DNA from: Anniella stebbinsi
Taxonomy: Eukaryota; Chordata; Lepidosauria; Squamata; Anniellidae
Assembly (NCBI GenBank): GCA_029215795.1
Contig: JARDYH010000005.1
Span: 17,640,001 to 17,704,000, forward strand
DNA: 64,000 nucleotides
Reading direction: 5' to 3'
Below, piece by piece: positions 20,885 through 31,704 of the stretch (positions within the stretch are counted from its first letter, which is position 1; the number at the start of each line of letters is the position of its first letter). Position numbers and translations under genes: made by a program. The notes under the pieces were generated by a model. That model searched no databases and was not told the DNA's origin. It saw only the letters and a list, made by a program, of their open reading frames with translations.

Positions 20885-21000
20885 TCTGCAAAGGTAGCCT
20901 TCTTAGTCTGCTGCAGCAAAACTAACAAAGACTCTTGTGGCACCTTAATGACTGACAGAAGAATAACTTTGTTAGTCTTTAAGGTGCCGCAAAACAGTTG
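20885..21000. repeat. Inverted pair of Penelope-like repeat tails
   Basis: AACAAAGACTCTTGTGGCACC (left) is the reverse complement, with few changes, of TTGTTAGTCTTTAAGGTGCC (right). This tail phrase is a widespread sauropsid repeat that I associate with Penelope-like elements, here as two copies head to head. Confidence 0.45.
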
Positions 21001-22054
21001 ATTGTTTCTTCTAATTCTGAAGTGTGTGGGGGCTTCTCTGAAGTGAGAATAATGCACACTGCACTTGCTCAGTGGTCCTTTCTTCCATTCTTACGTCATA
21101 TTCTGAGCGTATTATTCCTGGCATGGAAATCCAAGAGGCTGAGCCCTGCTACGCTCTGGCCCCTGCTGATTAAACAAGGGAAAGAGCATGACTCCTGCTT
21201 CTCCCTTCCTGGATCAATTTGTGCACATTCCTCTGCGGTCTTACAGGGCACTAGTTGGCACCTCTTTTATGGGAACCGTCGTCCACAACCGTGTTTTCTG
21301 GCCCGTTCCCGCTCGCACTGCGCTCACTGCATCTGTTGGCGTTTTACGAGGCTAAGGAAAGCCGCTGCTCTCAGCCAGGCCTGTGACAGGCTGGATTTAT
21401 ACTCCGGCTGGGGGAAGCACAAGCCAGATGGGGAGCTGGCAGCCGGATTGCCTTTTGCCGCGTCCAGTTCTCTCTGCCCCTTTTAGAGAACAGTTCCTCC
21501 CATTCTTCTCCCGCCTGGACAACAAAGTGCCTCGGATGGGAGTAAGGGAAACTTTTAACACCCACAGGGCGAATTGGAGGGTCTCCTTATGTTGTCATGT
21601 CACAGGACTGTCAGGGAGTGGGAGGGTGGGAGAGTGGGAGAGTGCATTTCTTTGGCAACACCCCCCCTGCCTCGCTGAACAACCATAGCAAATCCAGGTG
21701 CTGCAGGAAACAGCTTTGGCCAACAGGGAAACAGCAAATAAATCTCCTTCTCTGGGGAATGGAAAATTGCACTTTCTTTTCCAAAAAATGCAGTCCTCTT
21801 CCACCCTGCCCCCATTCGTGATCCCACTTCCATATCTGCTAGTTCTACCCAGGGGTGGGCGGGCTATTCTCTATGATGAGCCAGCTGCTCACAGGACTGC
21901 CACAGCTTGGATGCCTTGTGCAGCCGGGCCAGAGAAACCAAGCCTGATCTTCTGAGCCAAAAGGTCTCCCATCGGTCCTTACAATGGACTGAAGCGTTGT
22001 ACTCTGCAGGCAACTTTTATGAAGCCAAACAGAAAGCGAAAGCCTTAAATCAGA
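21001..22054. other. Unassigned, largely repeat-free stretch
   Basis: No repeat recognised. The 162-codon plus-strand frame 20998-21486 is open but shows no domain, no signal and no splice context that I would trust. Confidence 0.4.
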
Positions 22055-22234
22055 GGCGTTGAACCTTTTTTGACCCAAGGGCCAAATTCAATTTCGGAGA
22101 AACTCTAGGGAGCTATATTCCAGTGATGGATAGAGCCAAAGGCAACGAAAGTGGGCCCAAAATACCAAAAATACCTGCATATTTCAGCTTAAAACCCTTA
22201 CAGATGTTTGGTGGTGGTAAGAGTACAATTCTGC
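22055..22234. mobile_element. Palindromic MITE half (CAGAGG...GGTTGAACC type)
   Basis: CAGAGGCGTTGAACCTTTTT, then CCCAAGGGCCAAATTC, matches the inverted end of the element at 51003-51325 (TTTGGCCCTTGGGC, AAAGAGGTTCAAC). The family D element starts where it stops, so the two may be nested. Confidence 0.5.
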
Positions 22235-22615
22235 TGGGAACTTCAAACAACACAATAGTCAATGGTGGTGTAATAATCAACTCGAAAGTTGTTTATTTAG
22301 GAAGTATTCCCCATATGGCATGATAATAATCAACCATGGTGTGGAGTTGACTATTAGTCCACGCTGAGATGACTCACTCATCCCCCTCTCCCCCCCTCAG
22401 TCCTCCTGCTAGTATCCCATCAGCTATGGGATACTAGCATATCCACTAGCTAGCATATCCAGTGGAATTTTAGAATGTTTTAAGGATGTTTTTAGGATGT
22501 TTTAGGATTTTTTATGCAGTTTTAATAATAGGTGTCATGTTTTAATCAGTTTTATGTATTTTATCATGTTGTTGTTCCCCGCCTCGATCCAGACGGAGAG
22601 GCGGGTAAGAAATAA

Positions 22616-22651
<36 letters not shown>

Positions 22652-22966
22652 GCTGCCGAAAATCTATCCTGCCAGCTGAACTAGAGTGGCAGTCGCCACT
22701 TTGACTGCTCTTGCCTTGTGACTCTGTGGTTGAGGAAATAACCAATGGTAGCCAAGGGAATAACCAACAGTGCCCTCCACACAACATGATAACCAGTGGT
22801 GGTTCAAATAGCTAACTCGGCGTAGTGTTGGTTATTTGCGTTGGTTATTTTGGCCAAATAACCAACCGTTAGTTAAAAAACACCCTCCATGATAACCTAT
22901 GGTGGGTTAAATAACCAACCATCGACTATTTAAACCACCATTGGTTATCATATAGTTTGAACCCAG
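22235..22966. mobile_element. Family D MITE, split by an L2-tail insertion
   Basis: The left end (ACTTCAAACAACACAATAGTC) is inverted at the right (TTGGTTATCATATAGTTTGAACCC). Internal AGTCCTCCTGCTAGTATCCC and CTAGAGTGGCAGTCGCCAC match the copy at 44693-45218. Between them sits an L2-type tail with an (ATT)n end (about 22455-22651) that the other copy lacks. Confidence 0.65.
22455..22651 (+). mobile_element. L2-type 3' tail with (ATT)n end
   Basis: GTTTTATGTATTTTATCATG, then CCCGCCTCGATCCAGACGG, AGAGGCGGGTAAGAAATAAA and a pure ATT tract to 22651. The same tail occurs at 23548-23680 and, inverted, at 44478-44615. Confidence 0.65.
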
Positions 22967-23175
22967 CAAAGGTGTGCTGTGTTTTCTGGAAGTGGGGGCA
23001 ATGCAACCCCTATCCCACTGACATTGTCCACTGCTGGTGTATACAATCAAGTTCATGACTGGATATAATATAGCTTCGACTATTGGGCGGTATTGAAATG
23101 AAATCAATCAATAAATAATATTTCTGTACATCCATTGATTAATTTGTTGGATTATTTAGACAGCCTGACAAAAAG
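22967..23175. other. Unassigned non-coding stretch
   Basis: No repeat or gene recognised. Confidence 0.4.
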
Positions 23176-23547
23176 GAATATCATAATTTCATCTGGAATC
23201 TTATCACAGTTTTAAAGATTTTTATTGTTTCACATGACGTATATCTGACCATCAAAGGATGCTTAACTTAACCATCTCTTTGAATTTAAGAAAACCATAA
23301 AGACTGATCTCTTCCGGCAGGCCTACTTAGTTGAATTTCAAGATGTTTGATTGTTAAGAATATCATAATTTCATCTGAAATCTTATCACAGCTTTAAAGA
23401 TTTTTTATTGTTTCACATGACATGTCTTAGCAGATCTGACCATCAAAGGATGATTAACTTAATCATCTCTCTGAATTTAAGAAAGCCATAAAGACTGATC
23501 TCTTCCAGCAGGCCTACTTAGTCAAATTTCAAGATGTTTGATTGTTA
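23176..23547 (+). repeat. Tandem duplication inside an L2-type LINE tail
   Basis: Unit 1 (23176-23357) and unit 2 (23358-23547) both run from GAATATCATAATTTCATCTG to GATGTTTGATTGTTA. Unit 2 has about 8 extra bases (near CTTAGCAG) and scattered substitutions. The unit contains AAAGACTGATCTCTTCC and AGGCCTACTTAGT, L2 3' phrases. Confidence 0.85.
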
Positions 23548-23682
23548 TTTTAATAATGTATTCATTTTATATGTTTTAACCAGTTTTATGTATGTTATCC
23601 TATTTTGTATTCAATGTTGTTCTCCACCTTGATCCAGAGGGAGAGGCGGGTAAGAAATAAATAAATAAATATTATTGTATTT
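23548..23682 (+). mobile_element. L2-type 3' tail with (AAAT)n end
   Basis: TTTTAACCAGTTTTATGTATG, then CCACCTTGATCCAGAGGGAG, AGGCGGGTAAGAAATAAATA. It continues the L2 fragment in the preceding tandem repeat. Confidence 0.65.
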
Positions 23683-23689
23683 CTTTCTC

Positions 23690-24870
23690 GCTCGTGGCGG
23701 TTTTTCTAGACAGACATGACAGGCTTTGCCAAGTCATGATGTCTTTTACAGATTCAGAAATTTCCTGACAGTTGAGCATGTTTTAAGTATGACTGCTTTC
23801 TGGATGTTGGTGTGGATGTATTTTGGTAGGCCCAGTTTCTGAAGGTTTTCTGTGTAATTTTTTGATGCGATGCCAGTGACTGATGTGACTAATAGAATAA
23901 TTGTGACCTTTTTCTGTTGCCATACTTTGACTTCCATGGCCAGTGGTCCAGGATTGTTTCGGGTGAGTATGTATAGTATGGTGTAGGTTGTTTGATAAGG
24001 TTGAATTTGATGGCCAGTTGTTGGTGAATTATTTTTGCAGCTGTATTGTGTCTGTCTGTATAGTCCATTCCTGCCAGAACTTTACATCCTCCTGTTATGT
24101 GGTCTATTGTTTCTTGGAACTGATGGCATTTCCTGCATAGGTCTGTTGTTACACTATTATCTTTTATGATGTATTTTTGGTAGTTCTTGATGGCTATAAT
24201 TTGATCCTTTGTAGCTATTAGGAATCCTTCTGTTTCTGGAAATAGCTCACCCTTCCTGAGCCACTCATACGATTGTTCTTTGTTTCTTCGTGGGTTCTGT
24301 ATTATGTTGTAGTGGTTCCCATGGAGTTCTTTTTGTGCCCATTTTTCTTTTTTCTCTGCGAGTGTGAGTGGTCGTGTTTAGTCTTCGTTTTGTAGTGCTA
24401 GGTTGAGTGGGGTGTAATTTTTATCTGCTGTTACTATGGCTTTATGAATGGAGGTGTTTTTAGTATGGAAGAATTCTCTGAGTGATTTTATCTGTTTAGC
24501 ATGCATTGTGTTAATGTCTAGCAGACTTCCTCCACTTCCTTTCCTGCTGATTGTTGTTCTTTCAATGCATGAGTTGGGATGGAACATGCGGTGTTTTGTG
24601 AGTTCAGTGCAATTGAGTCTGTTTATTTCTTCGAGTTCAGTGTGTGACCAGTGTATGATTCTGAATGAGTATGTGAGAATGGGTATTGTGTAGGTGTTGA
24701 TGGCTTTGAAAATGGTTTTAGAGCTGAGTTTAGATTGTAGGATTTGTGATAGGCGAGTTTTATAGTTTTACTGTGGAATGATTGATTTTTGTGTTTTGTT
24801 GGAATCCTAAGTATTTGTATGTTTCATTTTCTTCCATGTTATCTAATACTTCATTGATGATGTTATTATT
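23690..24870 (-). pseudogene. R4-like non-LTR retrotransposon, C-terminal part
   Basis: On the minus strand, pieces in neighbouring frames read as the end of a LINE polyprotein: NEVLDNMEENETYKYLG, MFHPNSCIERTTISRKGSG (24378-24587), a zinc-knuckle-like CRKCHQFQETIDHITGGC (about 24080-24140), and MEVKVWQQKKVTIILLV with YTENLQKLGLPKYIHTN (23746-23937). The knuckle followed by this C-terminal block resembles the R2/R4 group, whose members carry a restriction-enzyme-like endonuclease at that end. Stops and frameshifts break the frame many times, so the copy is dead. It is truncated at its 5' end, as most LINE copies are. Confidence 0.65.
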
Positions 24871-24890
24871 ATTATTATTATTATTGTTAC
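24860..24890. repeat. (ATT)n microsatellite
   Basis: A short pure ATT tract bordering the LINE fragment. Confidence 0.9.
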
Positions 24891-25020
24891 AGAATTTCTG
24901 AAAAACACTGAAACTGTAAAATAGTAGAATTTATGGAAGACAGAGAAGAAATGGTTACCATCTAGAACTACTTATTATAATGTAAAGAGTAATACAGTAC
25001 ATATTCCATAGTGTTAAAGG

Positions 25021-25543
25021 TAGGCTGACCAGGTGGCTCGGGATTTCCCGGTTCTAACCGGGAATCCAGGGGCAAACCGGCCCAACCGGGGGGCGGGGGG
25101 GGCAAACCGGGGAGGCGGGGGATCACGCGGCGGTGGCAGCAAGCAAGGAGCGGCAGTAGACCCGGCGGCGGAGGAGCCCGGGAAGCGGCCGCCCCAACAG
25201 GTAAGCACGAAGGGGGGCACTTACCTGCTGGGGTGGCCGCTTCCTGGGCTCCTCCGCCGCCTTCGCCGCCGCTGCCGGGCTCATAAGGCCAGAGGCCGCG
25301 CGGAAGAGGCAGGAGAGGGCCGGATCCGGAAGTGACGTAACCGGCCCTCTCCCGCCTCTTCCGCGCGGGCGGCGGAGGACCCCGTGCGGTTGCGCGGGCG
25401 GCGACGGAGGACCCCGCGCGGGCGGCGGAGGAACCCGGCGGTAGGTCCAGGCTGGTTTTTTTTGGGGGGGGTGGCTTGGGGGGGGTTGTTTTGGGGGGGG
25501 CGGGGGGGACCGGGATTTTGATTTTTAAAATCTGGTCACCCTA
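25021..25543. mobile_element. GC-rich hAT-type MITE with M1-like ends
   Basis: Starts TAGGCTGACCAGG, ends AATCTGGTCACCCTA, and is flanked by a perfect 8-base duplication GTTAAAGG (25013-25020 and 25544-25551). The interior is extremely GC-rich with many CGG and G runs, including mirrored blocks such as GGGCTCCTCCGCC and GGCGGAGGAGCCC. The local GC peak comes from this insertion and is not evidence of a promoter CpG island. Confidence 0.85.
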
Positions 25544-25551
25544 GTTAAAGG

Positions 25552-26300
25552 TGTACTGCACAGGTGACCTGTTATTTCTTCTGTTAAGATTCTGTTTATT
25601 GAAGACCTCTTCTAGGTTGTTTCATGGTAGTTCCTGATCTCTATTCTGATTTTTAACTATTCCAGAATGCCTTCCCATTTTAAGTCTTTCTTCATCTGCA
25701 GTCTCACTGAGAGGCTTTTGTCCAAGATGCCTATCACAATTCTGTCTCTGATATCCTCTTCCTTTTTGTCACCGTTTTTGCCATCTCATACAGCCCTCTC
25801 ACAAAGGATTCCACCCCAGGTTGAAACGGGCCCTCTCAAAAACCACATCATGTTTGTAAATCAAATACTCATCTAATCTGACCAGCAACTCTGCATAGTC
25901 ATCCTTATGATTCTCCTCAGTAAAGGTAACGGATATGGTCAGCTTCCCTTCTCATAGGATAGATGAGAGAACTAACATTTCTCAACATCTAAGGTCCTCC
26001 TCCGGGTGCCTACTCTGAGAGAGGCTTAGAAGCCGGCAACAAAGGAGAGGGCCTTATCTGTCCCCCCCCCCCCCTGCTATTATGGAATGATCTCCCCGAC
26101 GAGGCCCACCTGGCACCAACATTGCTATCTTTTTGGCACCATGTCAAGATTTTTCTCTTTTCTCAGGCATTTAGCAGTATGTGATGAGCTTAACAGTTTA
26201 TACTTGTTTATAGTTGTTTTTAGATGTATGTTCTTGTGTATACTGTATGTTTTTTATGGCTTTTATGGCATTATAGAAATCATCATCATCGTCGTTGTCA
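25552..26300 (+). mobile_element. L2-type LINE 3' remnant
   Basis: From about 25985 the phrases GAGGGCCTTATCTGTC, CCTGCTATTATGGAATGATC, CCCGACGAGGCCCACCTGGC and TCTTTTCTCAGGCATTTAGC follow the usual order of the L2 3' end. The fragment ends in short ATC repeats near 26280. A C run lies at about 26063-26075. No open frame. Confidence 0.6.
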
Positions 26301-27039
26301 GCACCTCTTGAGTCTCCTTGTGGAGTTACTATGCACATATTTCCTTCCAGTCTGGCCACTCTAAGGGTCTGCTGAAGTTGAACCTTTCTGGAAATGAAAA
26401 CTTTGCCATGGCAAGCAATTCTTTAAAGATTTAAGCCTTAGACTTCTGACTAGGGATGTCAAAAAAGTCTCCATAGGATTCAAATGAAATTGGATTTTTC
26501 ATGAATTTGACCTGCAGATTCTACAGTGGACATTTTTTCCCCAAGTTGCACAGATTTCATGGATTTACAGACTGCTTTTTTACTTGGGGGAGGGGATTTG
26601 CATTATCGCTCATGTACATTAGCATTTGCAAACGAACAAAATTCTCAGACGGACAATCAGTTTCCATCAACGTTCAGACAATGGGATGAAAGTCATTTGA
26701 CCATTTCCAAAACAGATGGAATGGATTTAACAAAATCCATACATCGCTATTACTGACACCATGTCAGGTTATTTCAGAGAAGAGGCCAGGCCAAAATGGG
26801 TGCCTAACAGGACAACAACTTTATTATTAAGAACAGCAGCAGAATGGTGGGTATATTCTTAGTTTGGACACAGAGCCACCTATAGTTAGAATAGTAACAT
26901 AACCATTAATACCCCATCACACCCTCCTTATTAGAAAAGATAAAAGTAGTGGTGGGAAAACACTGGAGTGGAAGACATCATTTGGGGGTTCCTTGTAAAG
27001 TTCCATGGATGAGGCAGGCTCATCTAGAGGCATCCTAAG
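26301..27039. other. Unassigned non-coding stretch
   Basis: No repeat or gene recognised. Confidence 0.4.
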
Positions 27040-27175
27040 GGTGCAATCCTATGCATGTTTTAGCCCAAAAAAGGTCTTGCTACTCCCAGCATCCCTCCAG
27101 CAGCCATACTGGCAGGGGCACACTGGGAATTGTAGGATTTTTTTTCAATCTAACCATAGGATTGCACTCTAAATC
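27040..27175. repeat. Hairpin MITE with TGCAATCCTATG ends
   Basis: GGGTGCAATCCTATGCATG at the left and CCATAGGATTGCACTC at the right are inverted. The interior differs from family I, with an internal TACTCCCAGCATCCC / CTGGGAATTGTAGG pair. Confidence 0.65.
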
Positions 27176-27535
27176 AGTTCTTCTTGCGCCATTCTTTTGC
27201 TGAACTTAAGTCATTTTTATTACTTTTGTTGAACATCGTGGCACAATTTATTTTATGGTTGTGAACATAGTGGACTAATTAAAAAAAATTGAAACCCAAA
27301 CCAAACAGAATGGATTGGCTGAAGTTATGTAGATTTTTACGCAAGCAAGTCTAAAGCTTTGGTTTGAATCCTGCTTTCTATTTGTGTTTTTTTCAAGATA
27401 TGTTTACCCTCCGCTGCTGAATTTCTCTGGCTGATACCATCACAAGAGCATATTGATGTGATTATTTACAAATATCCTCAGTCTATATATCTTGTCCATA
27501 GAGCAGGCACACTCTGTCCTAAGAATCATTGATAG
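27176..27535. other. Unassigned non-coding stretch
   Basis: No repeat or gene recognised. Confidence 0.4.
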
Positions 27536-27852
27536 TAGGCTGACCATATGAAAAGGAGGACAGGGCTCATGTAACTTTAACAGTTGTAGAGAAAAGGGAA
27601 TTTCAGCCAGTGTCATTTGTACGCAATTAGTTCCTGGTGAAATTCCCTCTTCATCACAACAGTTAAAGTTGCAGGGGCCCTGCCTTCTTTTGTATATGGT
27701 CACTCTAGTATAGTGCCTGCAACTTTAACTGTTGTGATGAAGAGGGAATTTCACCAGGGACTCATTGCATACAAATGACACTGGCTGAAATTCCCATTTC
27801 TCTACAACTGTTAAAGTTACATGAGCCCTGTCCTTTTCATATGGTCAGCCTA
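27536..27852. mobile_element. M1 palindromic hAT-type MITE, copy 2
   Basis: Ends TAGGCTGACCATATG and CATATGGTCAGCCTA; perfect 8-base duplication ATTGATAG on both sides. This is one of the best copies for defining the family. Confidence 0.9.
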
Positions 27853-28883
27853 ATTGATAGTTCATCCTGGAACATGAGTTAAAGTGGATAAAGTAACACC
27901 CATTCTTGCACCAGCTTGCATTGCTGGAAAAATATGCAGGATCCTAAATCTATTTTCTGCAGGCTGAATGAGGCATTGGGGGAGGAACTAAGCATTTAGC
28001 CTTCAAAAGGCCTGTGTGTTTTAAAAGCTTGCATGCAATTTTACAAGCTGGTCAAATAAGAGACTGCACATTCTTTAATCTACAGTAAACGTGCAATGCA
28101 ATCCTATGCGTGTTGACTCGGCGGGTGGGAGTGAGAAGGCATTCCAGTTAAAGCACAGGAATTATATGACACAACACACCCGAGGACTCTTTAAATTCCA
28201 CCGTTCCAGCTCGAAACGTCAGCGCACATGAGGGAAACGTTAGCCTGGACTGAAGATGCAATAGACACCAGATTCTACTGGCAAGGACGGAGAGTATGTA
28301 AGCCAAGTAAACAGAAACAAAGCCAGACAATCCAGGATGGTGGCTGGCTAGCGGGCTGTGGGGGGAGAGATCTAACCAGAACCTTTCCAAGATTTACACA
28401 AAGGAATCCAAGCCGGAAATCATACACAAGAACAAAACAACATCATTAGGAAAATAAGTACTCCTGATAAAACATCCTTTGGAAACAACAACGAAGCCCT
28501 CAAGACAATAGAGGGCCCAGTGGAGATGGAGCCAGTTTTGAAATGCAAAACCAGGAAGTTTGATGAGTTACAAGTAATATTGTCAGCTGGGATGCTGAGA
28601 GCCCACATTTTAAGATGCCCCTGATAAAACAATTAATGGCCTCCCTGGATAGCCTTGGAGAAATCACTCGTTTTCAATTCACCATTCTATTAAATAGGAA
28701 TGGTAGGCAGAGCAACCTTATGCATATTTACTTGGAAGTAAGTCCCACCTTGATCAATGATGCTTCCTACCTAGTATGTGGGGTTTTGTTTTGTTTTGAA
28801 CTACTGCAGCTTCCTTGATTTTTCTCTGTGAAAGGAGGGCCTTAAGAGGTCTCTGAACTTTTCTTGATCTGTTTATTGTTTGT
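27853..28883. other. Unassigned sequence with family I fragments
   Basis: Weak family I phrases occur near 28090 (TGCAATCCTATGCGTG) and 28708 (ACCTTATGCATATTTACTTGG). No gene recognised. Confidence 0.4.
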
Positions 28884-29077
28884 TTTATTTATTACATCTT
28901 TATCAAGGAAGTGTGAACGATTTCCCCACCCCCACTGCTCAGTTTATCCTCATAAGAATCTTGTGAGTTAGGTTAGGCTGAGAGACGATCAATCCTAGCT
29001 CCAGGTATTTGTGGGCCCTTGGGCAAGACATCCGCCATGGGCCTCCTCCCTCAGTAAGTCTTCCTTCTCACTGCCAT

Positions 29078-29424
29078 GGGTCCGCTCTAAAAGATTTTGG
29101 TTGGACACCCGGTTGGCCGATTATGCGCATCTTCTCCCAATCGCTTTTACGCCTAATCCCTATACACTGGAGGCAGTGAAGCACATTACCAGTTGTATGA
29201 AACGCGCTTTAAAGTTGTTTCATGCGGAGCTTCGCTTGTTTACATGGTCATAAAGCGCTTTAACTCCCACGGTAAATTAAAACTCGCTATTTAATGCGCT
29301 TTCGTTAATGCGCATAATCGGACAGAAAAAGCGCCTCAACCCCCAATTTGCCCTCCGTTCATGTGGAGGTAAAATCGGTAATGTGCTTTGAAAGAGCTTT
29401 AAATCGCTCTTGTAGAGGCACCCA
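29078..29424. mobile_element. Family C element
   Basis: Left end GGGTCCGCTCTAAAAG and right end CTCTTGTAGAGGCACCC. Internal motifs are GATTATGCGCATC, CGCTTTAAAGTTG, CGGTAAATTAAAACTCG and TTAATGCGCATAATCGG. There are no open frames. Confidence 0.7.
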
Positions 29425-29526
29425 TAGTCACAAGCTGCTCCTCCTCCTCCTCTGCCTCATCACTGCTATGACTTGTTTGCATGACAGGCAGAGAGCCAGT
29501 GAGCAAGTAGGCAGTAGCACCTACTG

Positions 29527-29820
29527 TAGGGTACTGTAACTTTATCAGTTGTAGAGGAAAGGGAATTTCAGCCAGTGTCATTTGTATGCAATTAGTTCCT
29601 GGCGAAATTCCCTCTTCATCACAACTGTTAAAGGTGCAGGTATTATACTAGAGTGACCATATACAAAAGAAGGCAGGGCCCCTGCAACTTTAACTGTTGT
29701 GATGAAGAGGGAATTTCACCAGGAACTAATTGCATACAAATGGCACTGGCTGAAATTCCCTTTTCTCTACAACTGTTAAAGTTACATGAGCCCTAACCTG
29801 GATTTTATCTGGTCAGCCTA
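29527..29820. mobile_element. M1 palindromic hAT-type MITE, copy 3, left end deleted
   Basis: Starts TAGGGTACTGTAAC: about 26 bases are missing just inside the left end. The right end, ATCTGGTCAGCCTA, is complete. The target duplication is no longer clear. Confidence 0.75.
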
Positions 29821-30090
29821 ATACTGCTCCTCCTTCTCACCAGCACTGTTGTGTGGGCCACCATGTGAGGCAGGAGAACAAGCAATTGCAATGGTGATTC
29901 CAGGGGGCTCTTATCAGTGGGCCCTTCCTGGGGTGTGGTGGGCCCTTGGCAGGTGCCCAACCATGCCTACCCTTGATGCTGGCCTTGGAGACAGTGAGGG
30001 ATCAAGGTCACCCGGTGAGCTTTATAGTTAAGTGGAAATTTGGACCTGGGTCTCCAGGTACCAGTCTGACATTCTAACCACTACATGACC

Positions 30091-30802
30091 ATACAATGTT
30101 GTGCTTTTGTTAATGCAGAATAAATAAAAGGGAAGAGGTATTTGTAACTGGTATGTGCATTCAAGCCAAGGTAGGTTTTACATTTGTGTTGCAGTTTTGC
30201 CCCTTGTAAAAATGGGGAACTTCTGCCCTTTATCTATAATCTGTAATGAAAAGATAGGAATATTTTAGAATAACTATAATGCTTCAGAGCTTTCAAAGAG
30301 AAAGGTTGGCAGCATTTGTTAGATGCACTGTGTGGGGTGGGGGAGGTTTCCTAGGCAAAGCTGCAGCTGTAGAACTTTGACCTTCCTCAGAGCTCTTAAG
30401 GGGAGAGATTTGAACCTAGAGCTTCCTGGTCCAAGTCCAGCACTTTACTTATTGCAATGATGATAGACACTGCAGATACAGAATAACCACCATTATTCCA
30501 TTTGTGGAATTCAGCCATCCTGTCTTGGGGAGGCGTGGAGGGTTGATTCTGACAATGAATTCTAAGGGCATGCCACTAGGGGGCAACGTTGTTTTAATTG
30601 GTAGAGACTTCACCCTGGAAGTAGGAAATGATGAGCAGCGTTTCTGAAAAGGAGGCTTGAAATTTGCATATTAAAACCTCACTGAAAATACTGACTCAGC
30701 ACTGTGTGAAACTGGCCTTCCCACAAATCCATCTTCAAAGAGAAACACACACTCAGACCTCAACACTCCCAAGTGACAGATGTGACATTCCGGCTGCAAA
30801 CC
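30091..30802. other. Unassigned stretch containing a CTCF-like motif
   Basis: No repeat recognised over most of this interval; the CTCF-like site is listed separately. Confidence 0.4.
30573..30585 (+). promoter_or_regulatory. CTCF-like core motif
   Basis: CCACTAGGGGGCA fits the CTCF core CCASYAGRKGGCR at every position, on the same strand as the 15404 motif. Confidence 0.5.
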
Positions 30803-31107
30803 TAGGGTGACCATATGGAAAGGAGGACAGTGCTCCTGTATCTTTAACAGTTGAATTGAAAAGGGAATTTGTATGCATGCAGCACCTGGTGAAATTCCCT
30901 CTTCATCACAACAGTTAAAGTTGCAGGAGTATAGCTAGAGTGACCAGATACAAAACAGGTCAGGGCTCCTGCAGCTTTAACTGTTGTGATGAAGAGAGAA
31001 TTTCACCAGGTGCTGCATGCATACAAATGACACTTGCTGAAATTTCCCTTTCAATTCAACTGTTAAAGATACAGGAGCCCTGTCCTCCTTTCCATATGGT
31101 CACCCTA
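30803..31107. mobile_element. M1 palindromic hAT-type MITE, copy 4
   Basis: Ends TAGGGTGACCATATGG and CCATATGGTCACCCTA. It belongs to a subtype with GCAGCACCTGGTGAAATTC internally and a shorter left half. Target duplication not preserved. Confidence 0.82.
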
Positions 31108-31364
31108 TCAACCTATCCACACTTACCTGGGAGCTACCCTTCTTTTGAGTAGACATATATAGGATTGCATTGTCAGGTGCTGAAATCCTGGGCTACCTCA
31201 CTTGAGAGTTTGAAAACTGAGACCCTGATTGTGGAAATTCAAAAGGTGGGAAAATCGTCGCCTTTACCCCTCCCTTTCTTTAGATAATTTCAGTTCTAGT
31301 ATGGGCAAACATCTACAATAAAAAGAATGCCTAAAAGCAGGCAAGTGTAGGCATTCTCATATAT

Positions 31365-31684
31365 TAGGCTGACCATATGAAAAAGAGGACAGGGCTCATG
31401 TAACTTTAACAGTTGTAGAGAAAAGGGAATTTCAGCCAGTGTCATTTGTATGCAATTAGTTCCTGGTGAAATTCCCTCTTCATCACAACAGTTAAAGTTG
31501 CAGGGGCCCTGCCTTCTTTTGTATAGGGTCACTCTAGTATAGTGCCTGCAACTTTAACTGTTGTGATGAAGAGGGAATTTCACCAGGAACTAATTGCATA
31601 CAAATGACACTGGCTGAAATTCCATTTTCTTTACAACTGTTAAAGTTACATGAGCCCTGACCTCCTTTTCATATGGTCAGCCTA
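31365..31684. mobile_element. M1 palindromic hAT-type MITE, copy 5
   Basis: Ends TAGGCTGACCATATG and ATATGGTCAGCCTA with a perfect duplication TCATATAT on both sides. Confidence 0.9.
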
Positions 31685-31704
31685 TCATATATTCTGTTGT
31701 CTGT

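Larger units (their letters stand above)
28884..30090 (-). mobile_element. tRNA-derived SINE split by a 1-kb nested insertion
   Basis: The SINE 3' part (28884-28993, TTTATTTATTACATC to GGTTAGGCTGAGAG) and its 5' part (about 29998-30090, GGTCACCCGGTGAGC to TAACCACTACATGACC) belong to one copy of the 2661-2905 family. About 1 kb of other repeats (28994-29997) lies between them, including a family C element and an M1 copy. At least three generations of insertion are stacked here. Confidence 0.7.
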
